Shown here in pieces: positions 48,088 through 58,824 of a stretch of 64,000 nucleotides of DNA. A program made the translations under genes and the position numbers. Every line of letters starts with the position of its first letter. Within the stretch, counting starts at the first letter, position 1. Source of the DNA: Malania oleifera (lineage: Eukaryota > Streptophyta > Magnoliopsida > Santalales > Ximeniaceae); the NCBI RefSeq assembly GCF_029873635.1, contig NC_080426.1:51412093-51476092 (forward strand). Direction: 5' to 3'. The notes beneath the pieces were generated by a model. It did not search any database and had not been told where the DNA came from. It worked only from the letters and a program-made list of their open reading frames with translations.

Positions 48088-50314
48088 TGTAAGAACCCGA
48101 ATCGTGATGTATGAACTAATTATGTAAAAGAAGGGAAAAAAAATGAAATTTCACAGATTTCGTCGACGAGGCCATAATTCGCCGACGAAGGCTGAAGACT
48201 TTTTGTTGACGAAATTCAGAAGCTTGCCGACGAGTGAATGCCAAGGGGTTCAGGAAAAAATTGGGAATATCTGGTTCGTTGACGAGGCTACCGATTCGTC
48301 GATGAGGCTATTGAAGAATTTGTCGATGAGGACACAATTTGTCGACGAATCTACTCGGGTCAAAGGTGCTATAAAAGATATTTTGGGTTGCTTTGGGGCT
48401 AAGTTTCCCCAAATGCTCTCCCTCTCTCTCTAGAACTCTCCCTACACTCTCTCTCTCTAGATTTCTTCGCCGTATGTTGCCTGAGTCACAAATCTGAAGT
48501 TACTACGAGGATTAGTGAAGGATTCTCTACTTTTCTAGCGGGCTGGAAGTCTGTTTCGAGCGTTTTTCGGCTTCGGGCTAAAATCGAGGTAAGACTTAGT
48601 TTTCATTTCTGATTCAGTATATGTGTAGTAGTACGGATTATAAGCATGTACTGTACTGTGGTTTGTAGGTTTTGGAGTCTCGGTTCGTAGTTTTGAGGGC
48701 CATAGAGTTCGTAATTAGAATTTGGGTTAAGGTAAGGGGATTCTATTTATATCAATCCATTTTCGAAATTAGGATCGGTAAGCCTATAGGCTATGATCAT
48801 ATGTATGTTTTGGTAACTTATTTAGGGAAATCTATTGGGTAAAAATACGGGATTTTCGGGTTACAATTTTTTGGAAAAATTGGGGATTTCGGGTATCATC
48901 TCTACTTTGTTTGGAAAACTATTGGTTATGCTTAAACTGTATTATTGAGGTGACCGTAATCCGTATTTGCATACACTGCATACTTGAAATTGTAAACGAT
49001 ATGATTTACCGTAAACCAAATAAGTGTGGTATGTATGATTGTATGTATTTGTTCCAGATATTTGTAAGACAACTATGTGGCGGCTTATTACCATACGCTG
49101 AAATGTATAGGGACGTGAGTTCCAAAATGATTTCAGGGATTTGTAAAATAGCCATATATCGGTTAACTACCGTGGGCGAGAGTGGCAAGCTCTATATTCG
49201 GGGTGTGAAATATCACCAGTATGATCCGGCTGGTCACCGAAGGGTGTGTTTTACACCGTATGGAGCAATGTAATCACTATTGGGCCTGAGTCGTCGCAAC
49301 GTAGTTGTGCATGTAGCAATGTAATCGTTGTGAGACTAGGTGGCCTTGTGTAGTTGCGTATGTGGCAATGTAATCATTGTAGGCCTGATTCGTCGCTTCG
49401 TAGTTGCGTGTGTAGCAATGTAATCATTGTGAGACTAGGTGACCTTGTGTAGTTGCGTATGTAGCAATGTAATCACTATTGGGCCTGAACCGTCGCATTG
49501 TAGTTGCGTATATAGCAATGTAATCGATGTGAGAATAGGTGACCTTGTGTAGTTGCATATGGAGCAATGTAATTACTATTGGGCCTTTATCGTCGCAGCG
49601 TAGTTGTGTATGTGGCAATGTAATCGCTGTGAGACGAGGTGACCTTGTGTAGTTGCGTACTGGTGTGACGACACTGACCGTATATATGTATGTATGTATG
49701 TATGTATGTTTGGGGTATCGTATGTATTGGAATGGTTTTTGTGAAAATACTGGAACTGTATGGAACTGTATGTATATGTATGAAACTGTACGAATTGTTT
49801 CAAACTGTATCGTATTTTATAGTGTTATGAAGTATATAAAATAACACTGATATACCACACACTGATATAAATTGTTTTATTCCTTACTGAGAGGTGTCTC
49901 ACCCCGAATGTACGTACAATGTTTTTCAGGTCCCTCAGGTAGCGGTAAGTAGCATCCTAGCGTTTGGAAGCAAGGGTGTCGTAGCTGCTGCTTGTACTTA
50001 TTAGGTACGAGTTTTGGTATCCAGGCTGTCGGGATAGTTTTTGTAGACACCTGGGTATGTTTTGTATTATGGGAATGTATATCCTAGCTTGTATAGTATA
50101 GACTCTGGTATGATACTGGTTATGTATAAAAGACCGTTTTCTGCTGCGTATGTTGGATGAGTATGGATGTTCGTATGTATGTATGTGGGCGTCTGTTCAC
50201 CCTACGGGGTCGGACTCTCTTTGGTGTTGTATCATGTATGTTTTAATTGATACAGAGACAGGTTAGGTTACTTTATTCAGACCTGGGACCCAGCTGCGGG
50301 TTCGGGGCGTGATA
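48088..50314 (+). repeat. Element D 3' LTR
   Basis: Collinear with the 5' LTR over its full 2.2 kb, with scattered base changes. It has the same tandem array (49265-49660), a TATA-like ctataaaag at about 48370 and GTCGAC palindromes at 48157-48351. It ends gcgtgata, followed by the TSD CTCCC. Confidence 0.9.
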
Positions 50315-50319
50315 CTCCC

Positions 50320-52263
50320 CCTATCGATTTGAATTCCAGCTTAGATATAGTGAACTACTTATACTAGTTAAAAGCTAATTTCATAATGCTTAGAAGTAAA
50401 GGCCATTATTTTTGAATTTTTTAAACCAACCATACTAATGTTTTATCAACAATATTCTGATTTGTATGGTCATCCTTATAGGCAACAAATGCATTAGATA
50501 TAGATATTAAGGCATGCTATAGAATTTGGGACCCAAGAACATTCCATATCTAATTATATAGCTTTAAAAGTTGGATATAATGTTCAGGAATTTCAGAAAA
50601 GCCTCAATATTCAAAAGGCGAAGTGATGCATGTAGTCCTTTAAGTTCTTTTTGTAGGGAAGATGCTTAGCTTTCTAAATACCTGATGATTATGTAAGGAT
50701 GAAATTTAATTTTCATTTAGATATCACTCATCATTTCAAAAAGATTTTAACGTTTATTTTATCATAATCATCTTTGTACAAAGTTTTACTTTGAAAAAAT
50801 TATTGTCGAAATTTCGGCAGCATGCTGTCTGTAAATCAAACATTTTCCTATAAACCTGTACCTGATAGGTTGTCCTCAACAGATAGATCATATAAAGCAC
50901 ACAACAACCTATAATCCACTACCAGCATACAATTCACATCAACTGCATCCGCCATGGAGGAGACATTCTAGACTAAGCATGCATTCCAGTAGTATAATCA
51001 ACTCAAGATATTCAATATAGTTCAATAGTAGTTCGTGCTAGGAAAATACATAAACTATCCACCAAAGAACTTTTAACCATTTATTGAATCACGGATAGTG
51101 CTGCATGCTATACACATATAGGCATAAAGACATAAATGATATAAAAATATGAGAGCATTTTAATTTATATAGATATGAAGGATAAATGCTCCCCCTGAGT
51201 TATGTACTTATTCATTCATGCCGTTTTCATCTCTAAATATTTTAGCCAAGGTTCTTAAAATTTTTAATGTTTTAATATGAATGCTTTAGGCTTATTGGAC
51301 CAAAAAGTCACAATGAATATTTGTTAAGATGATAAGCCAATGTCTGTCTCTTTTCTTATGAATCTCAATGCGTGTGAGAGGCACAATATTAAATACTCTT
51401 AAGGATTAAAATTTATGTTAAGTTCGAAGAGTATTCATTATGAGTGGACATGATTCAAAATATTTTCATGGAAGTGGATATGTCCAACCACTTAGGCAAA
51501 GAACATTTTTGAGTATTTGAATTTTCTTGAATAATGCTCTTAGGAGAGTGGAAAGTATCCTATAAATATTCACAATTTAAAGCAAGGATAAAAGTAGATA
51601 GGTGAAACCTTACCGAATATGATCATGGCTTGGTAAGGATTTCCTATGAAGGGGATAGGTGAATCAAGATTATAGGATTTAAATATTAAACTCAAAGGGA
51701 ATAATTTGATTTAACAATAAAATATGAATCTCCTAGTGGATGCCTCTAATTTTGATTATGAGATGGATGTCTTATTATTAGCACAAGATAGATATGAAAT
51801 TTATTATCATTAGTGCTTATACATAGTATGATGACTAAGCTTCGGTCTGGGCTTTTAAGACTAATTAGTGAGTTTAGGATTAGATGATATATAGTTTAAG
51901 ATGGATCCCCTAAACTACAGACTAGTGAGATGGACAACAGTTGCTTAACTTAAGATGTTTTATCTTTAAGCATGAGTTAAGAATTTGAAATTAATTACCT
52001 GGCAAAGACGTTATGTCCAATTGGAAGTGGATGCAGATACTAGGTTTATATACTTTAACCCCGAACCACTCCTAAGCCTACAGTCATCACAACCCTTAAA
52101 CCTAGGAACTAAGGGAAGATTAAAATATTTATATAATTTCTATTGGAATTTGATTTTCTTTAGATCCTACAAGGTTTGCTTTCATAACTACCCACGCCTT
52201 CTCCTTATCTAAGCCTCTGGCACTTCTAGATGGACAAGTAGATTGAAAGAGCCATTCCATTTT
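50320..52263 (-). other. Element C internal, middle non-coding part
   Basis: AT-rich with no long frame on either strand. The pol genes expected here are missing. The open frame at 51985-52212 is short and unrecognised. Confidence 0.6.
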
Positions 52264-53286
52264 TCAAAATAAGCAAATTTTATATGCTTGAGAAAGATTA
52301 TGCTTATTTATTCGACTTTTACTCATTGAGGCATTTTTATGACTGTGGGGCTTAAAAGGTGAACCTTTTTTCAAAGATTTATTTCTTTTAATTCCCAAGG
52401 GTTTAATATGATTATTCTTCTTTTCATTTCCTTCCAAGTAGTTAATATTCAATATTTTCTCAATCTTTTTCTTCTCTAGAATAGTATGATGTTCTTTCAA
52501 ATTTTCCAACTGCATTGTCAGCTTCTTATTTTTGTTCTTAAAAAGATTTTCCTGTTTAGACACCCGAACTAAAAACTTATGCATTTTAAACAAACTCTTT
52601 TCTAGTTCTTCGAAGGAAGGCATGCTCTTAACAGTAAATTTATTACATGATTCATTAAAAGATATATCACAATTATTATATGAATTGTTGCATGCTTGTT
52701 CAACAGGACTATCACAAAGAGTATCAGATGATTCATCATACGATATATAACAATATTTTTCACTAGAATCATTACATGCATCATTAACAGTATTATCAAC
52801 AGATGATTCAGCATAAGACACATTACAACATTCAGCACAAGAATCATCGATAGAGGCAGAGATAGAATCATATACCTCTACGTCTGTTAAAGCAATTACC
52901 CTATCATTTACCACATCCGGAACATCAAAACTTGATACTTGAGGAGTGGTGGTCTTTTCCTTCTTCCGGGTCTCTCCATATTTCTTTTCGAGCTGTTCCC
53001 AGATTTCCTTAGGGCTAGCACAAGCCATGATCTCAAGAAACACATTAGAACTTAAAGCATGATATAACATATCCATGACATATGAATTCGCATGCATTAA
53101 GTTAGTATCGTTTTCATTCAAACGCATATAAATTCCCTTAAAAATCACCTATCAGGCCCTCCAGTCCATAAATTTTATAAATACGCTCATTCTTATTTTC
53201 CAATGGATGTAGTTTACACCACAAAACAATGGAGGGCAACAAGGTGACTATCCCTCACTGAATGAGGATACACCAATTTGAGTCAT
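52264..53286 (-). pseudogene. Element C copia Gag, rearranged
   Basis: The minus-strand ATG at 53286 starts MTQIGVSSFSEG, a clear relative of the Gag start of E. Three stops follow before the long open part at 53148. That part has a UBN2-like piece (IMACASPKEIWEQLEKKYGE), then jumps to an acidic, Cys/Ser/Asn-rich region with about 27-residue repeats (units around CNVSYAESS, CYISYDESS, CDISFNES), then a coiled-coil-like Lys/Glu/Leu region (FEELEKSLFKMHKFLVR) and a basic end. The central Gag part and the CCHC knuckle present in E are absent. The reading frame is open for 294 codons despite the loss. Confidence 0.8.
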
Positions 53287-53327
53287 TGTGATCTTTTGCA
53301 AAAAAAGTTTAAGTCTATGCAACGAGG

Positions 53328-53339
53328 CTCTGATACTAG
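53328..53339 (-). other. Element C primer-binding site
   Basis: The complement reads tagtatcagagc, one base different from the iMet site, directly next to the 5' LTR. Confidence 0.85.
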
Positions 53340-53340
53340 T

Positions 53341-54386
53341 TGTTGACTTTGGTGTATTCCCAAAAGGGGGGGGGGGGGGGGGTGAATTGGGTATTTAAAA
53401 ATTCCTCCTAGATTTGGTCCAAATTCCACAACCAGTATTACATGAACCTAGGGTCTTTCTATATATTCATAAACCTAATCAATCTCAATAGTAAAATATA
53501 AACATTCAAGTGCTGGAATTTAAAATGCGGAAACTAAAAGCAGGCACAAGAAATGTTATCAAGGTTCGGCCAACTGTGCCTACGTCTCCGCCTCAGCTCG
53601 CAAGCCCGAGGATTACCACTATTGCTCACATAACGGGTGGAGGGACACCGTTTACAACCAAGTCAAATTAATAGGGCTGACCTCAACCTGTACAAGTTCT
53701 CCTTACGGGGCGGAGAAGACCCTAACAATTGATCCTTCTAGGCTAGATCAAACCCCCTCAAGCCACGCCTGAAATACAATAAATAATGAAATACTAACTT
53801 TTGTATACAATTTAAATGCTTCTCCAATAAGCAGATATGTACTTATATCAATCAATGCACATCAACAAGATCAAAACTATAAGCTCAGTGCAATATGTGT
53901 GATAACACTCAATCTAATGTCTATAGTCAATCAAGAGCAAGAGTGTATTCTCAAACTATCTTTGAAACAATATATGAATATATCAATCACAAATCGGGTT
54001 TCAAAGATTTCGTAAATATAATCAAATATCTCAAAATGATTTTTAAAAACTTTAAGTACAAAAGATATTTTGTAAATTAAGCTTGTCAAAAATATCTTGT
54101 AATCAAAATGCAAAGACTCACAAGCTAAGTAAGGTTCCTCAAAAATGAATTTATGGATTAAATCTCGGGGAAAACCTTTTGGCCTAACTCTCAACAAAAT
54201 CAACAATCAATCAAGCCAATGAGAGTATAAGCTATAGAAGGAAGTGTTGGTAATCTTAGTATAATCTCATTCAAAGATTTTTCAAAAGGATGAGTATTAG
54301 GATTTGAATGTGAAGAAATAACTCTCAAAATTCAGAGGAAATTTTGTTAATCAAAATTTCTAATTACAACTTAATTTGTGCAAATG

Positions 54387-54430
<44 letters not shown>

Positions 54431-55325
54431 CACACTCAAAAATATTACTGTTGGGACACAAGGGTAATTATTAAAATTATTTTAAAAATGTTTAAGAAAA
54501 ATAACCCTAATTTACCCTAATTAACAACGGTAAAAATTAGGCCAACCCGAGAGTTTAGGTAAACCGAGCCCTAGGTTTGATCGCCCGAACAAACACATGA
54601 GAAAAAGACAATTTTGAACTTTGGGTGCCTGAAAAATGGTTTGGGTGGCTGAACGAGGATAATCTGTTCGAGGTTCGGTCGCCCGTCCTCAAGTTTGGTA
54701 TGTCGAACTTGCATGTTTGGTCGCCCAAGGGTATTTTGAACGTAAACGTTCGGGCGTCCGAGTTGTTGGAAAAAGTCAGGGTATGAGTTCAATCGACCTT
54801 GAACACTCAGTTTATTTGGGTTCGGTTGCCCGAAATCAGGTCAACTATTTGATCAGCCTGCCTATGTTTGGTTGACCGAGGCAAAATTACCTTGCCTAGT
54901 TCGGTCGCCCGAAGCCTATATAGTTTTAGGACCTAAGTAAAACATGTTTCCCCTATTTGCATGTTTAAAAGTGAGGACTTATTCTAAGTGTCTGTGCAAG
55001 GTCCTAGAGTCTTTCCAAGGTCTTTTTACCTAGACCCAAAAATTCGGTGTCAGTCATGATCCCTAAGGTCATTCAACGGTCTTGAACTTATAGGTTCTTA
55101 CATGCATGATATGCATCAATTATTACAGACCGTTGAAATTTAAATAATATTACAGACCTGAATTAAAAATACAAAGAAATTAAATACTTTGGGTCTTCTT
55201 TTTTTTCAAGTCAATATGTGACGCCATATGATTTCGCTAATATGATCCTGCACACAAACTTGACAAACATTAAATACCAAAGTATTTGTCATAATCAAAA
55301 CGGGATATGACCCATATGATCAACA
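53341..55325 (-). repeat. Element C 5' LTR
   Basis: TGTTGAC...TCAACA on the + strand, 1985 bases, uninterrupted. It carries a run of 17 G at 53366-53382 (6 G in the partner LTR), an (AT)n tract at 54391-54428 that would supply the TATA region, and at least nine TTCGG-YGCCCGAA-type palindromes at 54550-54915. Confidence 0.9.
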
Positions 55326-55580
55326 GTATCATAATTAATGCATGAGCGACATTGCAAAGTCGAGGAGTTAAGTTTGTTTTTCTAATGTACTAACAATTAG
55401 AAGGTCAAGTGTATGATTAAGGCTAATAAAGATCATACAAGACTAATAGATAGATTCGAATAGAGTCATGATAATGAAAGGTATGATTGATTTGGAGACA
55501 CATACAATGCAATTTGAGGTATGTAAGATGGAGTAATGCTCACTTGAGCAATTATTTATTGAATTGAATTGGGCTTGCTC
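55326..55580. other. Flank between nest and MITE
   Basis: Begins with the GTATC duplication of element C. No gene or known repeat was recognised. Confidence 0.5.
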
Positions 55581-56108
55581 TAGGGGTGGAAAACGAGTAA
55601 GTGGGTCGGTTTTGGACGAGTCGTGAGCGAATAGGAGTTAAACGGGTTCAGGTTTGTGGTTGACTTGTTTACTAACGAGTGACTAACATATAAATCCAAA
55701 CTCGTTCGTTTAATAAACGGGTCATAAATGGTTACCCATTACGAAACCATTTAAAAATATAATTTATTCATTTTAAAAATTTTAAAACATTTCATATAAA
55801 GTGACATTTTTTTTATATAAAAAACATCACTCTTTTATTTTATTTATTAATATTTTAACCAAAAAATATAAATGTAGAAAACAATACATCACTTTAACTA
55901 ATATATTTTTTAATGCAATATATATATATAAAATTAAATGGGTCACCCGATAGATATTCAACCCAAACCCACTTAACCCATCTAACCCATTTATTAAATG
56001 GATTGGATAAAATTGACTCGTTTATAAATGCGTCACTTTCTACTAAATCCAAATATGATTTAAATAGGTGAATCACGACTCATTCTCTGACAGATTTTGT
56101 CATTCCTA
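55581..56108. mobile_element. Probable non-autonomous hAT-type element (MITE)
   Basis: The left end is taggggtggaaaacgag. The right end, inverted, is taggaatgacaaaatc, so the termini are imperfect inverted repeats of the TAGGG/TGRMAAAA kind common in plant hAT MITEs. The flanking 8 bases (gcttgctc and atttgatc) could be a decayed TSD, with five of eight matching. Inside are many aacgggt/acccatt words in both orientations and no coding capacity. Confidence 0.5.
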
Positions 56109-57227
56109 ATTTGATCTCAAATGGAGATATTTTAATTTTTAGGTCGAGAGGGAATTCAAATCAGGCTCAAGTGTTCACGCATGACTTCCTGGTGTTTTTC
56201 TATAGTTGAATGATCGCTCTTAATTGATTGCATGATAGCCGGAATGGGCACTGAGAGAGGGCACGTGATCACGTGATACAACACCCTCACCCACCCTGGT
56301 TAAAATATAAAAAGCAAAAGCGCACTTAGCGAGGATGAGATTTTTACCGGATGAGAAGATGGGATGGGTAATGGGTTGAGTGAGCAAGTGGTGGACTTAC
56401 ATTATTTGCATTTTGGGGGAACACCTATCATCTCCCCTCACGTGGGGCGGCTATTGCTTATTTATTCCCAAAAAAAATTATTTGTGTTTTTACATAATTA
56501 TAAATATTTATGTTCTAGTTTTTCTACATTTTTTTAAGAAAATTTAAATATATAAAAAAAATTTGAAAAATAATATTCCGGACATAAAAAATCAGTGGTC
56601 CTTTTTTCCTCACGGTTCACGAAATTGTCCATCATTTTTTATTTTTTCATATCTTTTTACTCGTATCAAAGTTAAAATCTAAAGAACTTTGATTTTAAAA
56701 GTTTAGCTTTTAAAATATTTCTTAAAGTGTAAGTCACTGTGCTTTAATTTTATGTAAAAGCACTTCAAATAAGAATATAAAGCCAGCAGGTCTCTAATTT
56801 CAAAAATAAATAAAAAAAATAGAGTAAAAATGTGCACGTCAGAATGGGAAGAGATGTGGAATTTATGATTGAAGCATCATGCAGTCTTTGGAAAATGATT
56901 TGAGACCCATTTGCTAGAATGGGTAATTAAATATTATATTTATTCTAAATTGGAGGAAGAGTTTTACAAAATGTGTAAATTAATTGCATGTTTTTCCATA
57001 TTTAATTGCATAAATACTTTAAAATTTTTAAACTTGATAGTTATAACTGGATTATTAGAACAAAATATCTTAATTTAGTTTACAAATTAATTTTTAATCT
57101 AAGTAATTATATTGATTAAAAAATAATTTATTAAACCAAATCCTCTTAAATAAATTTCACCAGGCTCGTAGATTTATTGCAAAATTTTATGCAAAATAAT
57201 TTTTTTTCTAAAAGTTTAATGATTACA
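56109..57227. other. Intergenic, nothing recognised
   Basis: AT-rich sequence with A and T runs. No supported gene or element. Confidence 0.5.
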
Positions 57228-57700
57228 TGTTGGGAATTAATAACAAATTTTCAAAACCTAAAAATAAAAGACAAAAAGAATACACGTCAAAGAAAAATCG
57301 ATCACACACACAAAACAATATTTATGTGATTCGGCAATTTTACTTAAGTCCACGGAATTGTAGGGATTTCACTATTATTAGGAAGAAAATATAGAGAATG
57401 CGGCGATACAATACTCTTTCTCTTGCTCTTTCGTAATATGTGGCGGCTTAACCTAATCACAAAAAAATAAAAAAAATAAAATCGTTTTATATATTACAGA
57501 CAGGGTTTTGAATGGACTACAAAACGGGTCCAAAAAACCCAACATTACGGTCCAATTCTTTGTTCCATAGACTAAACCTTAAGATGAAAAACTCTCATTA
57601 AAAAAAAGTCGGATCATCATTTAAATCGAACGCAATTAGGCTTCACAAAGCCTAATATTATAGGCAAAAATTTATTACAAAAGTTTATGCAAAATAATTA
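57228..57700. repeat. LTR-like retrotransposon remnant
   Basis: Starts tgttgggaattaataac. It contains gtgattcggcaattttac...gtccacgg, a word typical of plant copia LTR regions, followed by AT-rich sequence. No partner LTR, primer site or coding sequence was seen, and the right border is unclear. Confidence 0.35.
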
Positions 57701-57827
57701 TTTCTAAGGTCTAATAATTACAAAGTTCGATTATTTGAAGGTACTAGATTGCAAAATGAAAATAGCAACTAGGGTTGCATCATATGAAGGGATGAGTGGG
57801 GAAGGTAAAGTCTGCTGGATCAAACTT

Positions 57828-57875
57828 AAACGCCGCCGTGTTTAATGACTAAGTTCCGAAACGGCGTCGTGTTTC
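57828..57875. promoter_or_regulatory. Paired AAACG-CG-CGTGTTT motifs upstream of the epimerase gene
   Basis: Two near-identical GC-rich words, aaacgccgccgtgttt and aaacggcgtcgtgttt, lie 30 bases apart in otherwise AT-rich DNA about 1 kb before the start codon. They may be proximal promoter elements if the transcript starts near 57900-58100. The function is inferred only. Confidence 0.35.
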
Positions 57876-58824
57876 CTTGCACTAGAACAAACGTTGCAAT
57901 CCCAAAGATTCTCTTTCAAATTTTGACCGTTTGTACAGCCTACATGTACTTCAAGTTCACGTATCTCAACGTCTCTGTTCTCCCCAAGATAGCATTTTTT
58001 TTTTTCCTTCAAAGCTTTTATTTTTTATTCAAATTTTCTCATGATTTCATAATCTTGCCTCCTTTCTTTTGTATTTAATTTTTTCTTCTACGGTGTTTTG
58101 TGAAAATTTTCTCAGTTCACTGAAAAAATGAGTTTTGACAAGAAGATTTGTTCCATAATTTTGTATTTTGTATTGTTTTCTCAAAACTTGGAGCTGAGTT
58201 CTTCTGGGTTATTGATTTCCAGTGGTGGGTTTTATTAAGATTTGAAATTCGGTACAAGTTCAAGCAATTTGGGATTTATGACTTGACAGTTGTGAGATTG
58301 GACATCCAGATTTTAATTTTTCTCACTTGGGTTTCTGAAATTCTCTCAGTCTGGGAGCTGTTATTTATAGTTTTCCCCAGAAACTCAGGGGATTCGTGGG
58401 AAAGTTTCATTGAAGTGTGAATAGGTACATGGGCATTTCTCAATTTTTACCGCTTTGGGTTGTCCTATTCCGAGAAAAGAGATGACATAGTCTGGGGTAA
58501 GAGGGGATTTGAGCATTTGGATTTATTTCAACTTCTTAATTTCTATATTTAGGCTTTAGGGTTTCAATGGGATTTCTAACTCTTGGATCTGAGTGAACAA
58601 AGCTTAGGAAAGTGAGAACTGGTAGTTGAGTTCTTGGTTTTTGATTCTGAAGATCACGAGATTGGTGCTAAGTGAAGTTATGATTTTACAACTGTCTCGG
58701 TGACTTTTGCTGTTATTCCCCTTCATTAATGTCGGTTTTCCAGCTTAAGAGGTCTGATTAGAGGTTTCCTAGAGAGAGAGAGAGAGAGAGAGAGAAAGAT
58801 AATTTTGCTTGGTGGGTGTAAGAG
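57876..58824 (+). promoter_or_regulatory. Probable promoter and 5' untranslated region of the epimerase gene
   Basis: Pyrimidine-rich sequence at 57960-58110 is followed by moderately AT-rich sequence without a coding domain. A (GA)n tract lies at 58771-58794, about 30 bases before the ATG. The frames at 57845-58078 and 58148-58420 are not taken as genes. Transcript start and any leader intron cannot be placed from sequence alone. Confidence 0.45.

Larger units (their letters stand above)
40538..50314 (+). mobile_element. Element D: Ty3 chromovirus (Tekay/Del-like), plus strand, inside C
   Basis: 5' LTR 40538-42756, primer site 42760-42771, gag-pol 43083-47540, spacer with minisatellite, polypurine tract 48075-48086, and 3' LTR 48088-50314. 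CTCCC flanks both sides exactly (40533-40537 and 50315-50319). The element is structurally complete and full length (9.8 kb), but its coding frame carries 24 stops. The last dinucleotide of the 3' LTR is TA instead of CA. Confidence 0.95.
18236..55325 (-). mobile_element. Element C: gag-only Ty1/copia retrotransposon, host of the nest
   Basis: TGTTGA...TCAACA ends and a perfect 5-bp TSD GTATC (18231-18235 and 55326-55330) define a single minus-strand element. Its 3' LTR is 18236-19976 plus 39096-39351, split by element B. The polypurine tract (complement of 39352-39365) follows, then the internal region 39352-53340, then the 5' LTR 53341-55325. Without D and its TSD the internal part is only about 4.2 kb. 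It holds a rearranged gag next to the primer site but no protease, integrase, reverse transcriptase or RNase H, so C was non-autonomous. Confidence 0.9.

Noticed and set aside
52532..52871. Frames opposite or offset to the gag of C
   Set aside because: Shadows of the gag repeat region.
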